From UBA6522 sp965204155 (GTDB lineage Bacteria > Pseudomonadota > Gammaproteobacteria > Steroidobacterales > Rariloculaceae), in assembly GCA_965204155.1 (NCBI GenBank), contig OZ241971.1, positions 2,418,001 to 2,482,000 of the forward strand: a stretch of DNA of 64,000 nucleotides, given 5' to 3'. The position numbers and the translations under genes were made by a program. The notes beneath the pieces are model-generated. The model was not told the origin of the DNA. It saw only the letters and a list, made by a program, of their open reading frames with translations, and ran no database searches. Of this stretch, positions 37,425-47,869 are shown one piece after another (the first letter of the stretch is position 1; every line of letters starts with the position of its first letter).

Positions 37425-38626
37425 TGTTCGCCCCCGTCCTCAGGAACCGCAACTTTTTCATCTACATGGTGGGCAGCACATTCTCGCTGCACGGCCTGTG
37501 GATCCAGCGGGTCGCCATCGGCTGGCTGGCATGGGAGCTGACCGAATCGGAGACCTGGCTCGGGATCATCGCACTCTCGGAATTCCTGCCCATCATGTTC
37601 TTCGGACCGCTGTTCGGCGTGCTTGCCGACCGCTGGCACCGCAAGACCGTGGCGTTCGCGGCCAACGTGCTCAACGGCCTGCTGGCGGCGCTGCTGTTCG
37701 TGCTGGTGCTGCTTCAGGTCATCGACATCTACCTGCTGTTCGCCATCACCATGTGCCTGGGCATCGTCAGCAGCGCGTTCCAGCCGGTGCGGATGTCGCT
37801 GATCCCGAGCCTGGTGCCGGACGAGTTGCTGGCGCCCGCGGTGGCCGCGCAGTCCATCGTCTTCAACGTGTCGCGCTTCCTCGGCCCGGCGATCGCGGGC
37901 GTGGCCATCGCCACGGCGGGGCTGGCGTCGGCGTTCGCCATCAACGCGGTGACCTATCTCGCGATGCTGCTGGCGCTGCTGCTGGTGAAGCTGCGCCGGG
38001 CCCGCTCCGGGGGCGAACAGAGCCACTTCTTCGCGGAACTGAAGGACGGCATCGACTACACGGTCACGCACGTGGATATCCGCCAGCAACTCATCATCGT
38101 GGCGCTGTCGGCGCTGTTCGGGCGCGCCGTCATCGTCATGCTGCCGGCGTTCGCGGGCAGCATCTTCGGCGGCGGCAGCAGCACGCTGGCCACGCTGACC
38201 TCGGTTTCGGGCGCCGGCGCCGTGGTGGCCGGGTTCTACCTGACGGTCATCGGTTCCGGCAACAGGCTGCTGTGGTCCACGGTGTTCGGCACGGTGGCCA
38301 CCGGTATCATCATGGCCCTGCTCGGCGCGACAACCAGCTACGTGCTGGGCATCGGCCTGGTGGCCGTGCTCGGTTTCTCGCTGACGCTGGTGGGTGTGGG
38401 CTCCCAGGCACGGATCCAGACCATCGTCGCCGAAACCATGCGCGGCCGCGTGCTCAGCCTCTGGGCCGCGGTGGCCTTCTCGGCGCCGGCGCTGGGCAGC
38501 GTGATCATCGGCGCCATCGCCGACGTACACGGCCTGGGCATCACCGTGGTGGTCAGCGGCGCCATCTGCACGGCGCTGTCGCTGGTGCTGGCGTGGAGCG
38601 TGGCGAGGCTGGCGCCGGAGCCGTAG
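37424..38626 (+). CDS. MFS transporter of the DHA3 (EntS-like) type
   Basis: 400 aa with about 12 hydrophobic segments and the loop LFGVLADRWHRKT, the MFS A-motif. The family exports siderophores, drugs or other small molecules. Start ATG 37424 shares one base with the murU stop, so coexpression is likely, although a functional link to peptidoglycan recycling is not established. Substrate unknown. Confidence 0.85.
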   Translation: MFAPVLRNRNFFIYMVGSTFSLHGLWIQRVAIGWLAWELTESETWLGIIALSEFLPIMFFGPLFGVLADRWHRKTVAFAANVLNGLLAALLFVLVLLQVIDIYLLFAITMCLGIVSSAFQPVRMSLIPSLVPDELLAPAVAAQSIVFNVSRFLGPAIAGVAIATAGLASAFAINAVTYLAMLLALLLVKLRRARSGGEQSHFFAELKDGIDYTVTHVDIRQQLIIVALSALFGRAVIVMLPAFAGSIFGGGSSTLATLTSVSGAGAVVAGFYLTVIGSGNRLLWSTVFGTVATGIIMALLGATTSYVLGIGLVAVLGFSLTLVGVGSQARIQTIVAETMRGRVLSLWAAVAFSAPALGSVIIGAIADVHGLGITVVVSGAICTALSLVLAWSVARLAPEP

Positions 38627-38826
38627 CTTCTCTCGGTGACCGTGGCCGGTCGGGCGAAGTTCTGCGAGCCGTTCACCCTGTCGGGGTCGCGCCAGTGTGC
38701 GCCGGCTTACTATGTCAAGAATACCCAAGAGGCATTGCACAGCCTCCTGCGCGGCCATAGTCTGTCGGCTGCCGACCTTGTCGGCCAGCAAGCAATAGCC
38801 GGAACAACTCAAGGGAGAACACCACA

Positions 38827-39108
38827 GTGAAGAAACTCATACTCGCCCCGATGGCATTGACGATGGCCTTCGCCGCGCAATTCGCGCTGGCGCAGGGCAT
38901 GGCCCCGCTGACATTCGCCGGTCTGGATACCGACTCCGATGGCGCGATTTCCGCCGAGGAACTGGCCGCGGCGCCGCCCGTTCAGGGCGGATTCATTGCG
39001 GCGGATGCCCTCATGACCGCCTGGGACGCCGACGGCAACGGCAGCGTCTCCGAGGAAGAGTTCAACAACCGGCCCCAGGGCATGGGCGGCATGGGGATGG
39101 GCGGCTAG
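38827..39108 (+). CDS. Small exported EF-hand protein
   Basis: 93 aa. Signal peptide ending at FALAQG (about residue 23), then two EF-hand loops, DTDSDGAISAEE and DADGNGSVSEEE, each with Asp/Asn/Ser ligands and the final Glu, and a Gly/Met tail (GMGGMGMGG). It probably binds calcium in the periplasm; partner unknown. GTG 38827 is preceded by AAGGGAG at good spacing. The 200 bases before it hold no gene. Confidence 0.82.
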   Translation: MKKLILAPMALTMAFAAQFALAQGMAPLTFAGLDTDSDGAISAEELAAAPPVQGGFIAADALMTAWDADGNGSVSEEEFNNRPQGMGGMGMGG

Positions 39109-39190
39109 CCCGGACGCGTTGTCCGGAAGGCGTGTTCTCCGGCAGGCGCATTCGGCAGGCGCGTTCGCGCCGGCCTCAGTGCGTCACGCG

Positions 39191-39991
39191 TCAGTGCGTC
39201 ATCGCGTAGATCACGTAGTTGACGGCAAAGCGGTAGGCCATCGCCGTCATGGGCTCGGGGTAGCCCGGGGTGTCGGCATGCTCCCAGGCATCCCCCAGGT
39301 CCATGTTGAAGTTGATGGCGATGAGCAGGCGGCCCTTGTCGTCGTAGATGCCCCGCCAGTGGGGGTTGAAGCCGTCTTCTTCCCAGGTTCGTCCGCTGTA
39401 CAGGGCGCGAACGCCGGGGATCTGGGTGCTCTTGTCCAGGTCGTACAGCACGTGCATGACTTCGTCGCTTTCGGGAATCTCGACCCAGGGCCGGTCCGGG
39501 AAGACCCGCTTGAGGGACTCGTTGAAGCCGAACCAGCCGCGGCTGCCGTGAAAGTCGTCCACCATGAGGAAACCGCCGCGGAGCAGGTACTCCCGCAGCC
39601 GTGCGGCCTCGAACTCGTCCAGGTACCAGTCGCCCACCTCCACGGCGTAGAGCCAGGGGTAGTCGAACAGCGCGTCGTCGCGCAGGCTCACCATGCGTCC
39701 GCCGTTGCCGTCGTAGCGGCTGACGACGGCGCCGTCGACACGGGTGAGGCGGGTGAGGCCCTGCATGAAGTGGTACTCGGCGTCGGGCCAGTCCACCAGC
39801 GCCGAGCCGCGCCCCCAGCCGTAGCCGCTGGGGTAGATGAGCCGAGAAAACTGGAACTCGGCGATGGGCGACTCGGTCAAAAGCGGGGACTGCTGCGCGG
39901 ACGGGAGATGCTGGGCCATGGCGGCCGGCGGCACCGCGGCAGCGGCGGCGCCTGCGAGGAGCAGTTTGGCGTGGTGAACCAGGGTCTGCAT
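39191..39991 (-). CDS. DUF4159 family exported protein
   Basis: 266 aa with a signal peptide ending near PPAAMAQ. The fold resembles glutamine-amidotransferase-like proteins: LREYLLRGGFLMVDDFHG and VHVLYDLDKS-type segments, with the YVIYAMTH end typical of DUF4159. DUF4159 genes commonly accompany MoxR/DUF58/VWA operons; here it is divergent from that operon across 109 bases. Function unknown. Confidence 0.82.
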   Translation of the reverse strand: MQTLVHHAKLLLAGAAAAAVPPAAMAQHLPSAQQSPLLTESPIAEFQFSRLIYPSGYGWGRGSALVDWPDAEYHFMQGLTRLTRVDGAVVSRYDGNGGRMVSLRDDALFDYPWLYAVEVGDWYLDEFEAARLREYLLRGGFLMVDDFHGSRGWFGFNESLKRVFPDRPWVEIPESDEVMHVLYDLDKSTQIPGVRALYSGRTWEEDGFNPHWRGIYDDKGRLLIAINFNMDLGDAWEHADTPGYPEPMTAMAYRFAVNYVIYAMTH

Positions 39992-40100
39992 ATGGCGGCT
40001 ACTTTATCACGGCGGGGCTTGCGGCCGCCGCTGCGGCGGCCGTCCGTAGTGCTATCATCGGCGGCTGCAAATCGGCGCCCCCGGGCTGAATCGGATCATC

Positions 40101-42359
40101 GTGTTTGAGTTTCTCTTCAAGTACTCCCCGACCGTTTTCGAGAACGGCGAACTGGTCCTTGCCGGCGGCTGGCCCGTCTGGCTGCTGGGCGCGGGCGTGG
40201 CCGCGGCGGCGGCGGCGATCGGGGTCAGCCTGTCCAGGCGGCGGGATACGCTTTCGGTGCCCCGGCTTGCCGTGATCGGCCTGTTCCAGGTTGCCATGGT
40301 GGCGGTCGTCCTGACGTTGCTGTGGCGGCCCTCGCTGTCCACTCAGACCCTGCGCGCCCAGGAAAATTCCGTGGCGCTGCTGCTGGATACCTCCGCCAGC
40401 ATGAGCTACGGCGAGGACGGGGAGTCCCGCCTGCAACAGGCCGTGGCGGCGCTGGAGGACGGCGCCCTGGACGACCTGGCCGAGCTGTTCGAGGTGCGTC
40501 CGTACGCCTTCGCCGGCGCATCCGAAGCCATCGACGGGCTCTACGACGTGCCGGCCCCCGGCGACGCCACCCGCATCGGCAGCGCGCTGGTGGACGTGCT
40601 GCGGGAAGCGCGTTCCTCGGCCCTGGGCGCGGTGGTGCTGATCAGCGACGGCGCCGACAACTCGGGCGAACTCGACGCCGCGCGCCTGGCGGAGATCGCG
40701 GGCTACGGCGTGCCGGTGCACGCGGTCGGCGTCGGCCGCGAGTCCATACCCGAGGATATCGAGCTCGAGAGCGTGGCGGTCTCCGACCAGGTCATGCCGG
40801 GCTCCAGGATCAGCGCCCAGGTCAGCATCCGCTATGCCGAGCCGGGCGAGGCCCGACTGCGAGTCTACGATGGCGATGCGGTCATGGCTTCCGAGGAGGT
40901 GACCCTGCCCGCCGGCGCCGGGATCACCACCCGCTGGGTGGAATTCGACGTGGGCGATGCCGGGGTCAAGGACCTGCGCTTCAGCCTGGATCCGCTGCCC
41001 GGGGAGGGCAACGTCACCAACAACACCCAGTACCGCACGGTGGTCGTGCCCGAGGCCCGGCGCTCGATCCTGTACGTGGAAGGCGAGCCGCGCTGGGAGT
41101 ACAAGTTCATCCGCCGGGCGGTGGACGAGGACGCGGCCGTGCGCCTGGCGAGCCTTCTGCGGACCACGCCGAACAAGTTCTACCGCCAGGGCATCGATAC
41201 CCCGGACGAACTGGAGGGCGGCTTCCCCGGGGACCGGGAAACGCTGTTCCGCTACGACGGGCTCGTCATCGGCAGCTTCTCGGCGGCCGGGCTGACCGAG
41301 GAACAACAGGACAACATCCGGGATTTCGTCAGCGAGCGCGGCGGCAGCCTGCTGATGCTGGGCGGGCGGCGCGGCCTCGCCGACGGCGGCTGGGGCAACA
41401 GCGTGGTGGCCGAAGTGCTGCCGGTGCAGCTTCCGGATCTGGACGCCGCCAGCTTCATGCGCGTGCCGGTGCCGGTCGAACTGACCGCCGAAGGCCAGGA
41501 ATCCCTGGTGACCCGCCTGGACGCGGACCGCGAAACCAACAGCGAACTCTGGCTGGGGATGCCGGACATCGCCGACTTCCAGTACGTGGGCGCGGTCAAG
41601 CCCGGCGCGGTGACCCTGCTGGAGGCCGAGGTCCGGGGCACCGCGCAGCCGCTGCTGGTGCACCAGCGCTTCGGCCGCGGCCAGGTCTACGTGCTCGCCA
41701 GCGGCGGCACCTGGCGGTGGCAGATGCAGCTTCCGTCCGAGGACCAGCGGCACGAGACGTTCTGGCGCCAGATCCTGCACGCGCTGGTCTCGGCCACGCC
41801 GGAACGGGTGGTGCTCACCGCGGAGCGGCCCTACTACGTGGACGAGGACGAGGTGGTGCTGCGGGCGCGGGTCCGCGACGGCGGTTTCGAACCCATCGGC
41901 GATGCCAGCGTGGAGTTGTCGGTTTCGGGCGACGCCATCGCCGGCGATCCCGCCGCCGCGGAGCCTCTGGTCATGCAGCCGGTGGCCGGCGAGCCGGGCG
42001 CCTACGAGGCGACGGTGGTTGCCGATGCCGCCGGGCTGTACCGCTTCGAAGCCCGCGCCGAGCTGGGCGAGGAGACCCTGGGCCGGGCCGACTACTCGGT
42101 ACGGCGAGCCACCGGGATCTCCGAACACTTCCAGATCCAGCAGAACCGCCCGCTGCTGGAGCGCCTTGCCTCGCTGACCGGCGGCCGCTACTTCACCCTG
42201 GGGGAGTTGGACGAGCTGCCGGAGACCATTCAGTTCTCCGAGGCGGGCATCGTCGAACGGGAATTGCTGGACCTGTGGAACATGCCCTTCGTCTTCCTGC
42301 TGCTGCTGTTGCTCAAGGCCGGCGAGTGGGTGCTGCGGCTGTTCTGGGGGAGGCTGTGA
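40101..42359 (+). CDS. Membrane VWA-domain protein with amidotransferase-like domain
   Basis: 752 aa. Two N-terminal membrane helices (about residues 25-45 and 55-75), a von Willebrand A domain with MIDAS LLLDTSASMSYGE near residue 95, a class-I-glutamine-amidotransferase-like middle part (LMLGGRRGLADGGWG), a beta-rich part, and a C-terminal helix (PFVFLLLLLLKAGEWVL). It should sit in the inner membrane with its large domains in the periplasm. First gene of the plus-strand operon; starts at GTG 40101 and ends in a GTGA overlap with the next gene. Role inferred as scaffold of a MoxR/VWA system. Confidence 0.82.
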   Translation: MFEFLFKYSPTVFENGELVLAGGWPVWLLGAGVAAAAAAIGVSLSRRRDTLSVPRLAVIGLFQVAMVAVVLTLLWRPSLSTQTLRAQENSVALLLDTSASMSYGEDGESRLQQAVAALEDGALDDLAELFEVRPYAFAGASEAIDGLYDVPAPGDATRIGSALVDVLREARSSALGAVVLISDGADNSGELDAARLAEIAGYGVPVHAVGVGRESIPEDIELESVAVSDQVMPGSRISAQVSIRYAEPGEARLRVYDGDAVMASEEVTLPAGAGITTRWVEFDVGDAGVKDLRFSLDPLPGEGNVTNNTQYRTVVVPEARRSILYVEGEPRWEYKFIRRAVDEDAAVRLASLLRTTPNKFYRQGIDTPDELEGGFPGDRETLFRYDGLVIGSFSAAGLTEEQQDNIRDFVSERGGSLLMLGGRRGLADGGWGNSVVAEVLPVQLPDLDAASFMRVPVPVELTAEGQESLVTRLDADRETNSELWLGMPDIADFQYVGAVKPGAVTLLEAEVRGTAQPLLVHQRFGRGQVYVLASGGTWRWQMQLPSEDQRHETFWRQILHALVSATPERVVLTAERPYYVDEDEVVLRARVRDGGFEPIGDASVELSVSGDAIAGDPAAAEPLVMQPVAGEPGAYEATVVADAAGLYRFEARAELGEETLGRADYSVRRATGISEHFQIQQNRPLLERLASLTGGRYFTLGELDELPETIQFSEAGIVERELLDLWNMPFVFLLLLLLKAGEWVLRLFWGRL

Positions 42360-43255
42360 GGACGTTTCGGCTGGCGCTGTTGCTGACGCCGCTGTGGCTG
42401 GCGCCGGCGGCGCAGGCGGAGTTGTACTACCTCATCGTCGGCGGCCTGGGCGGCGAGCCCGCCTATGCCAACCGGTTCCTGGCGCAGACCGAGACCCTGG
42501 CCGATGCCGCGGCGCGCTCGCTGGGCGGCGACGCCCGGGTCACGCTGCTGAACGGCGAGGCCGCCACCCGTGAGGCGCTCACCGAAGCGCTGCAGGGACT
42601 GGCCGGAACCGTCACGCCCGCCGATACGCTGGCGGTCTTCCTGGTCGGCCACGGCACCTACGACGGCTACGCCTACAAGTACAACCTGCCGGGCCGCGAC
42701 CTCGACGGCGAGGAACTGGGCGAACTGCTCGGCGCCGTGCCCGCCGGCCGCCAGCTGGTGGTCAACACCACCAGTTCCAGCGGCGCGGTGCTGGAGTCCT
42801 GGGAGCAGGAAGGGCGCACGCTGATCACCGCCACCCGCAGCGGCGGCGAGCGCAATGCCACGCGCTTCGCCGAGCACTGGACGGCGGCGCTGTCCAGCGA
42901 GAGCGCCGATACCAACCGCAACGGCATCATCACCGCGCAGGAGGCCTTCGACTACACCGAGCGGATGGTGGCCGAGAGCTACAAGAACGAGGGCACGCTG
43001 GCCACCGAACACCCGCAACTGACGGGTGAACCGGCGGAGTCGTTCACCGCCGCACGGCTGGCGGCCCGGGTGGCGCTCACCCAGGAACTGGAACGGATGT
43101 TCGCGGAACTCGATGATCTGGAGGGCCAGATCCAGGCCCTGCGCACCCGGCGCAACGAGATGGACAGCGACGTCTACCTGAACGAACTGCAGGCCTTGTT
43201 GCTGGAGCTTGCGCTGGTGCAGCAGCGGATCGACGATGCCCGCCTGCAAGAATAG
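42356..43255 (+). CDS. Exported caspase-like (C13/C14-fold) protein lacking the catalytic cysteine
   Basis: 299 aa with a signal peptide ending at PAAQAE. LYYLIVGGLGG, a beta strand ending FLVGHGTYDGYAYKYNLPGRDL (His99) and RQLVVNTTSSSGAVLESW match a caspase-type fold; the position expected to hold Cys (as in NACHSG) is a Thr/Ser run at 138-142, and there is no Cys in the vicinity. It therefore may be a pseudoenzyme or a serine variant. A DTNRNGIITAQEAFDY segment resembles an EF-hand loop, and the C-terminal 60 residues look like a coiled coil. Starts at GTG 42356, overlapping the VWA stop. Confidence 0.75.
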   Translation: MRTFRLALLLTPLWLAPAAQAELYYLIVGGLGGEPAYANRFLAQTETLADAAARSLGGDARVTLLNGEAATREALTEALQGLAGTVTPADTLAVFLVGHGTYDGYAYKYNLPGRDLDGEELGELLGAVPAGRQLVVNTTSSSGAVLESWEQEGRTLITATRSGGERNATRFAEHWTAALSSESADTNRNGIITAQEAFDYTERMVAESYKNEGTLATEHPQLTGEPAESFTAARLAARVALTQELERMFAELDDLEGQIQALRTRRNEMDSDVYLNELQALLLELALVQQRIDDARLQE

Positions 43256-43363
43256 CGGCGTGGCGTGCAATTCGCGGGTTGCCGGGCTTCAGGCTGTCGG
43301 GCGACGGATTCCTGGGCCACGGGTTGCCGATTCTCGGGCCGCTGGGCCTGAGGCTCCCGTGCC

Positions 43364-45876
43364 ATGAGCCGCCGAGCCCCAGCGGCCTGTCCGGCGTGGG
43401 CCGCGGTGGTGGCGAACGCCATTGCGGCCGCGGCCTTCGCATCAACCGCCTCGGCGCAGTCCATCGGCGCACAGCCCTTCGATTACTACCCTGACCGGGA
43501 CGCCGTTCTGCGGCCGTGCGATGAGCTTTACCACCGCGGCGAGCGGGCCGAGGCGGCGGCCTGTTACACGCGGGTCTCCGCGGAGAGCCTGGACGCCGTC
43601 GTCCGCGCCGAAGCGGCCTGGCGGCTCGGCGACCTGCAGGCCGCCAATGCCTTCTTCCGCACGGCCCTGGAACTGGACCCGGAGTCCTTTACCGTCCGGC
43701 ACCGCTGGGGGCGGCTGTTCCTGGCGACCCACCAGGCAGACGAGGCCGCCCGGCTGTTCATCGAGGCGCTGGACCTGAACGAGGACTACACGCCGGCCAA
43801 ACTGGGACTCGCGGCGGTGGCCCTGGGCCGCTTCGAGGACCGCGCCAGGACCCTTGTGGAGGAGGTCCTGGATGGGGACGGGCGGCACCTGGAAGCGCAC
43901 CTGATCTCGGCGCGATTGAGCCTCGAGAACGGTGCGGTTGGCGCCGCCAGGGAAACACTGGACGAGGCCCTGGAGATCGCCGAGGCGCAGGACCTGCCGC
44001 CGCTGGAGGCCTACTCGCTGCATGCGGCGGCGGACGTGCTCCAGGGAATTACCGCCAGCGAGTGGACCGATCAGGCCCTGGCCTACAATCCTTCCTACGG
44101 GGAGATCTACGCCACACCAGCCTACTACTACCTCATCAACCGGCGCTACCGGGAGGCTGTCGAACTATTGTTTGAGGCGGTGCGCATCCAGCCGGATCTC
44201 TGGACCGCCCACGCCGAACTGGGCGTCAACCTGTTTCGCCAGAACCGCGTCGAGGAGGCGCAGGCGCACCTGGCGCTGGCCTACCGGGGCGATCCCTTCA
44301 GCGCGCAGACCGTCAACACGCTCCGGCTGATCGACAGTCTCGATAATTTCGTGGTGCTGAGGCGGGAGCTGCCGCCGCCGGAGGTTGGCTCGCCGCAGGT
44401 CGGCGAGGAATTGGATTCGGAGATCGGCGCGGAAGGGGAAACGGCTGCCGATGTTTCCGCGGAAACATTATCCGGGCCGGCGGAGACAATGGATGTTTCA
44501 GCGGAAACACCAGCCGCGCCCGGGGAAACCACCGCCGTGTCCGGCGAGATCACTGCCGATGTTTCCGCGGAAACAACCGCGCAGCCAGGGGAAACCACCA
44601 CCGCACCCGGAATGCTCTTACGGCTCCACAAGGACGAGGCGTCCGTCATTGACGCCTACGTCACCGACCTGGTCACCGACAGCGTTCGGGCCTTCACCGA
44701 GCGCTACCAGTTCGAGCTCAAGGAAGACGTGGTGGTCGAGCTCTACCCCGAGCACGACGACTTCGCCGTGCGCACCCTCGGCCTGCCCGGCATCGGCCTG
44801 CTGGGCGTGGCGTTCGGCTATCTGGTGGCCATGGACAGCCCCTCCGGCAGCCGCGAGGGCGAGTTCCACTGGGGGACGACGCTGTGGCACGAGATCGCCC
44901 ACATCTTCACCCTGGAGGCCACCGGCAACCTGGTGCCGCGCTGGTTCAGCGAGGGCGTTTCGGTGTTCGAGGAGTGGAGCACCGGCCCGCTGCGCGGCCG
45001 GCATATCCCGGTGCGGGTGCTGGAGGCCATGGCGGACGACCGCTTCCTGCCCGTCGCCGAACTGGACGGCGGCTTCATGCGCCCCACGTACGAGGGCCAG
45101 GTGATCGTCTCCTATACCCAGGCCGGTCTGCTGTGCCAGTACATCGCCCGGGAATGGGGCCAGCAGGGGCTGGTGGATATGCTGACGGGCTTCGCCGAAG
45201 GCCTCGGTACCGTCGCGGCGATTCGCCAGGGCCTGGGCGTTGCGCCGGAGGACCTGGACAGCGGCTTCAGGGACTTTCTGGAGGCGGAGTTCCGAACCAC
45301 GCTGGACGGGCTGGAAGAATGGCGCGAGCGCACCCGCGCGACCTACGAAGCCCTGGACGCGGGCGACTTCGAGGCCGTGCTGGAACGCGCCGAGGCTGCC
45401 ATAGCAGCGTATCCCGACTACGTCGACGCCAACGACGCCTACATCCCCATGGCGCTGGCCCTGGAAGAACTCGACCGGCGCCCGGAGGCTATGGACACGC
45501 TGGAGACCTACTGGCGGCTCGGCGGCTACTCGCCGCGCGCCCTGCGGCGGCTGGGCACCTGGCTGCACGAGGCCGGCCGCGCCGACGCCGCCATCGCCGT
45601 CTACGACGACCTGATCATGGTCACGCCGCTGGACGCGGAGGTGCACACCACGCTGGGCGACTGGATGCTGGCCGAAGGCATGGCGGACGGCGCCCTGCGC
45701 GAATACCGGGCGCTGATGGCCATGCAACCCCACGACCTGGCGGGCACCCATTACCGTCTCGCCAGGGCCCATTTGGAGCTTGAGGATCAAGCCGGGACCC
45801 GGGAGCATCTGTTGTATGCTCTGGAAATCGCGCCCCACTACCGTGAGGCGCAACAACTGCTATTGGAGATCGTACG

Positions 45877-45880
<4 letters not shown>
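43364..45880 (+). CDS. Exported TPR protein with gluzincin-type metallopeptidase domain
   Basis: 838 aa. Signal peptide ending near ASTASAQ, N-terminal TPR repeats (residues ~50-320), a Thr/Glu/Pro-rich linker with repeated DVSAET peptides (about 355-420), a peptidase MA-like domain with H509-E-I-A-H513 and E530 in WFSEGVSVFEEW as zinc ligands and catalytic Glu510, then a second TPR block to the end. It is likely an active periplasmic zinc peptidase or adaptor in the MoxR/VWA system. Its stop overlaps the moxR TTG start. Confidence 0.83.
44453..44574. repeat. Three palindromic GTTTCCGCGGAAAC copies within the TPR gene linker
   Basis: GTTTCCGCGGAAAC occurs perfectly at 44453-44466 and 44561-44574, and with one change at 44495-44508. 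Each encodes VSAET in the linker. The palindrome is stronger than needed by the peptide. Confidence 0.8.
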
Positions 45881-46908
<1,028 letters not shown>

Positions 46909-46948
46909 GGCGGCCCGTGGCAGACGTGAGCGAACCGCAGGCGGTACC

Positions 46949-47869
46949 GTGGCTGCGGTAACCGCAACCGCGCCGGGCGCGGCCTACGACCTGCTCAAGC
47001 CCGAGGTGCTGGCGAGCCTGTCCAACCTGGAACTGGTGGCACGGGCCGCGGTGCACGGGTTCCTCAACGGGCTGCACCGCTCGCCGCTGTTCGGCTTCAG
47101 CCAGGAGTTCGCCGAGTACCGCGCCTACGCGGAGGGCGACGACCCGCGGTTCGTGGACTGGAACGTCTACGCCCGCACCGAGCGCACCTACATCAAGCGC
47201 TACCTGGGCGAGACCAACACCCGGCTGGTGATCCTGCTGGATGCCAGCGCCTCCATGGGCTACGGCTCGGGCGCGGTCACCAAGCTGCAGTACGCGAAGT
47301 TCCTGGCCGCGACCCTGGCCTATCTCGCTTCCAAACAGCACGATGCGGTGGGCCTCATCGTCTTCGACGAGCAGGTGCGCGAGCACCGCCCGCCGTCCTC
47401 CCGCGTGGGCAAGCTGAGCGGCGTGCTGCATGCCATCGACCGGGCCGAACCGGGCGTGGGCACGGACCTGCGGGTGCCCTTCGAGACCTTCCGGCAGTTC
47501 GAGCGGGGCCGGGGGCTGGTGGTGGTGATTTCCGATTTCTACTGCGTGCCCGAGGCGATGATCAAGGGCGTTCAGCCGCTGGCCTACCAGGGCCAGGACG
47601 TGGTGCTGTTCCAGTTGCTGGATCCCCAGGAGCTTCAACCGCAGATGCGCGAGTCGGCGCTGCTGGAGGACATGGAAACCGGCGAGGCGATGGAGGTGTC
47701 GCCCATCTTCATGCGGTCCCGCTACCGGGAGCGTATCGGCGAACATATCGAGGCGCTGGAGGATTGCGCCGCGGGGGCCGGCATCGACCATGAACTGGTG
47801 AACATCTCCGAATCCCTGGAAGGCGCGCTGCGCAACTACCTGCTGTTCCGGCAGAGGCGGCTGCGGTGA
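46949..47869 (+). CDS. DUF58 protein with VWA-like fold
   Basis: 306 aa. The family core EFAEYRAYAEGDDPRFVDWNVYARTERTYIKRY is followed by a MIDAS-like LLDASASMGYGSG. DUF58 proteins are standard partners of MoxR ATPases. Start GTG 46949, 40 bases after moxR; stop overlaps the BatA-like start. Confidence 0.92.
   Translation: MAAVTATAPGAAYDLLKPEVLASLSNLELVARAAVHGFLNGLHRSPLFGFSQEFAEYRAYAEGDDPRFVDWNVYARTERTYIKRYLGETNTRLVILLDASASMGYGSGAVTKLQYAKFLAATLAYLASKQHDAVGLIVFDEQVREHRPPSSRVGKLSGVLHAIDRAEPGVGTDLRVPFETFRQFERGRGLVVVISDFYCVPEAMIKGVQPLAYQGQDVVLFQLLDPQELQPQMRESALLEDMETGEAMEVSPIFMRSRYRERIGEHIEALEDCAAGAGIDHELVNISESLEGALRNYLLFRQRRLR

Noticed and set aside
40322..42355. Open frame upstream of the caspase-like gene
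   Set aside because: Out-of-frame reading of the VWA gene, Gly/Arg-rich without motifs; signal peptide starts at 42356.
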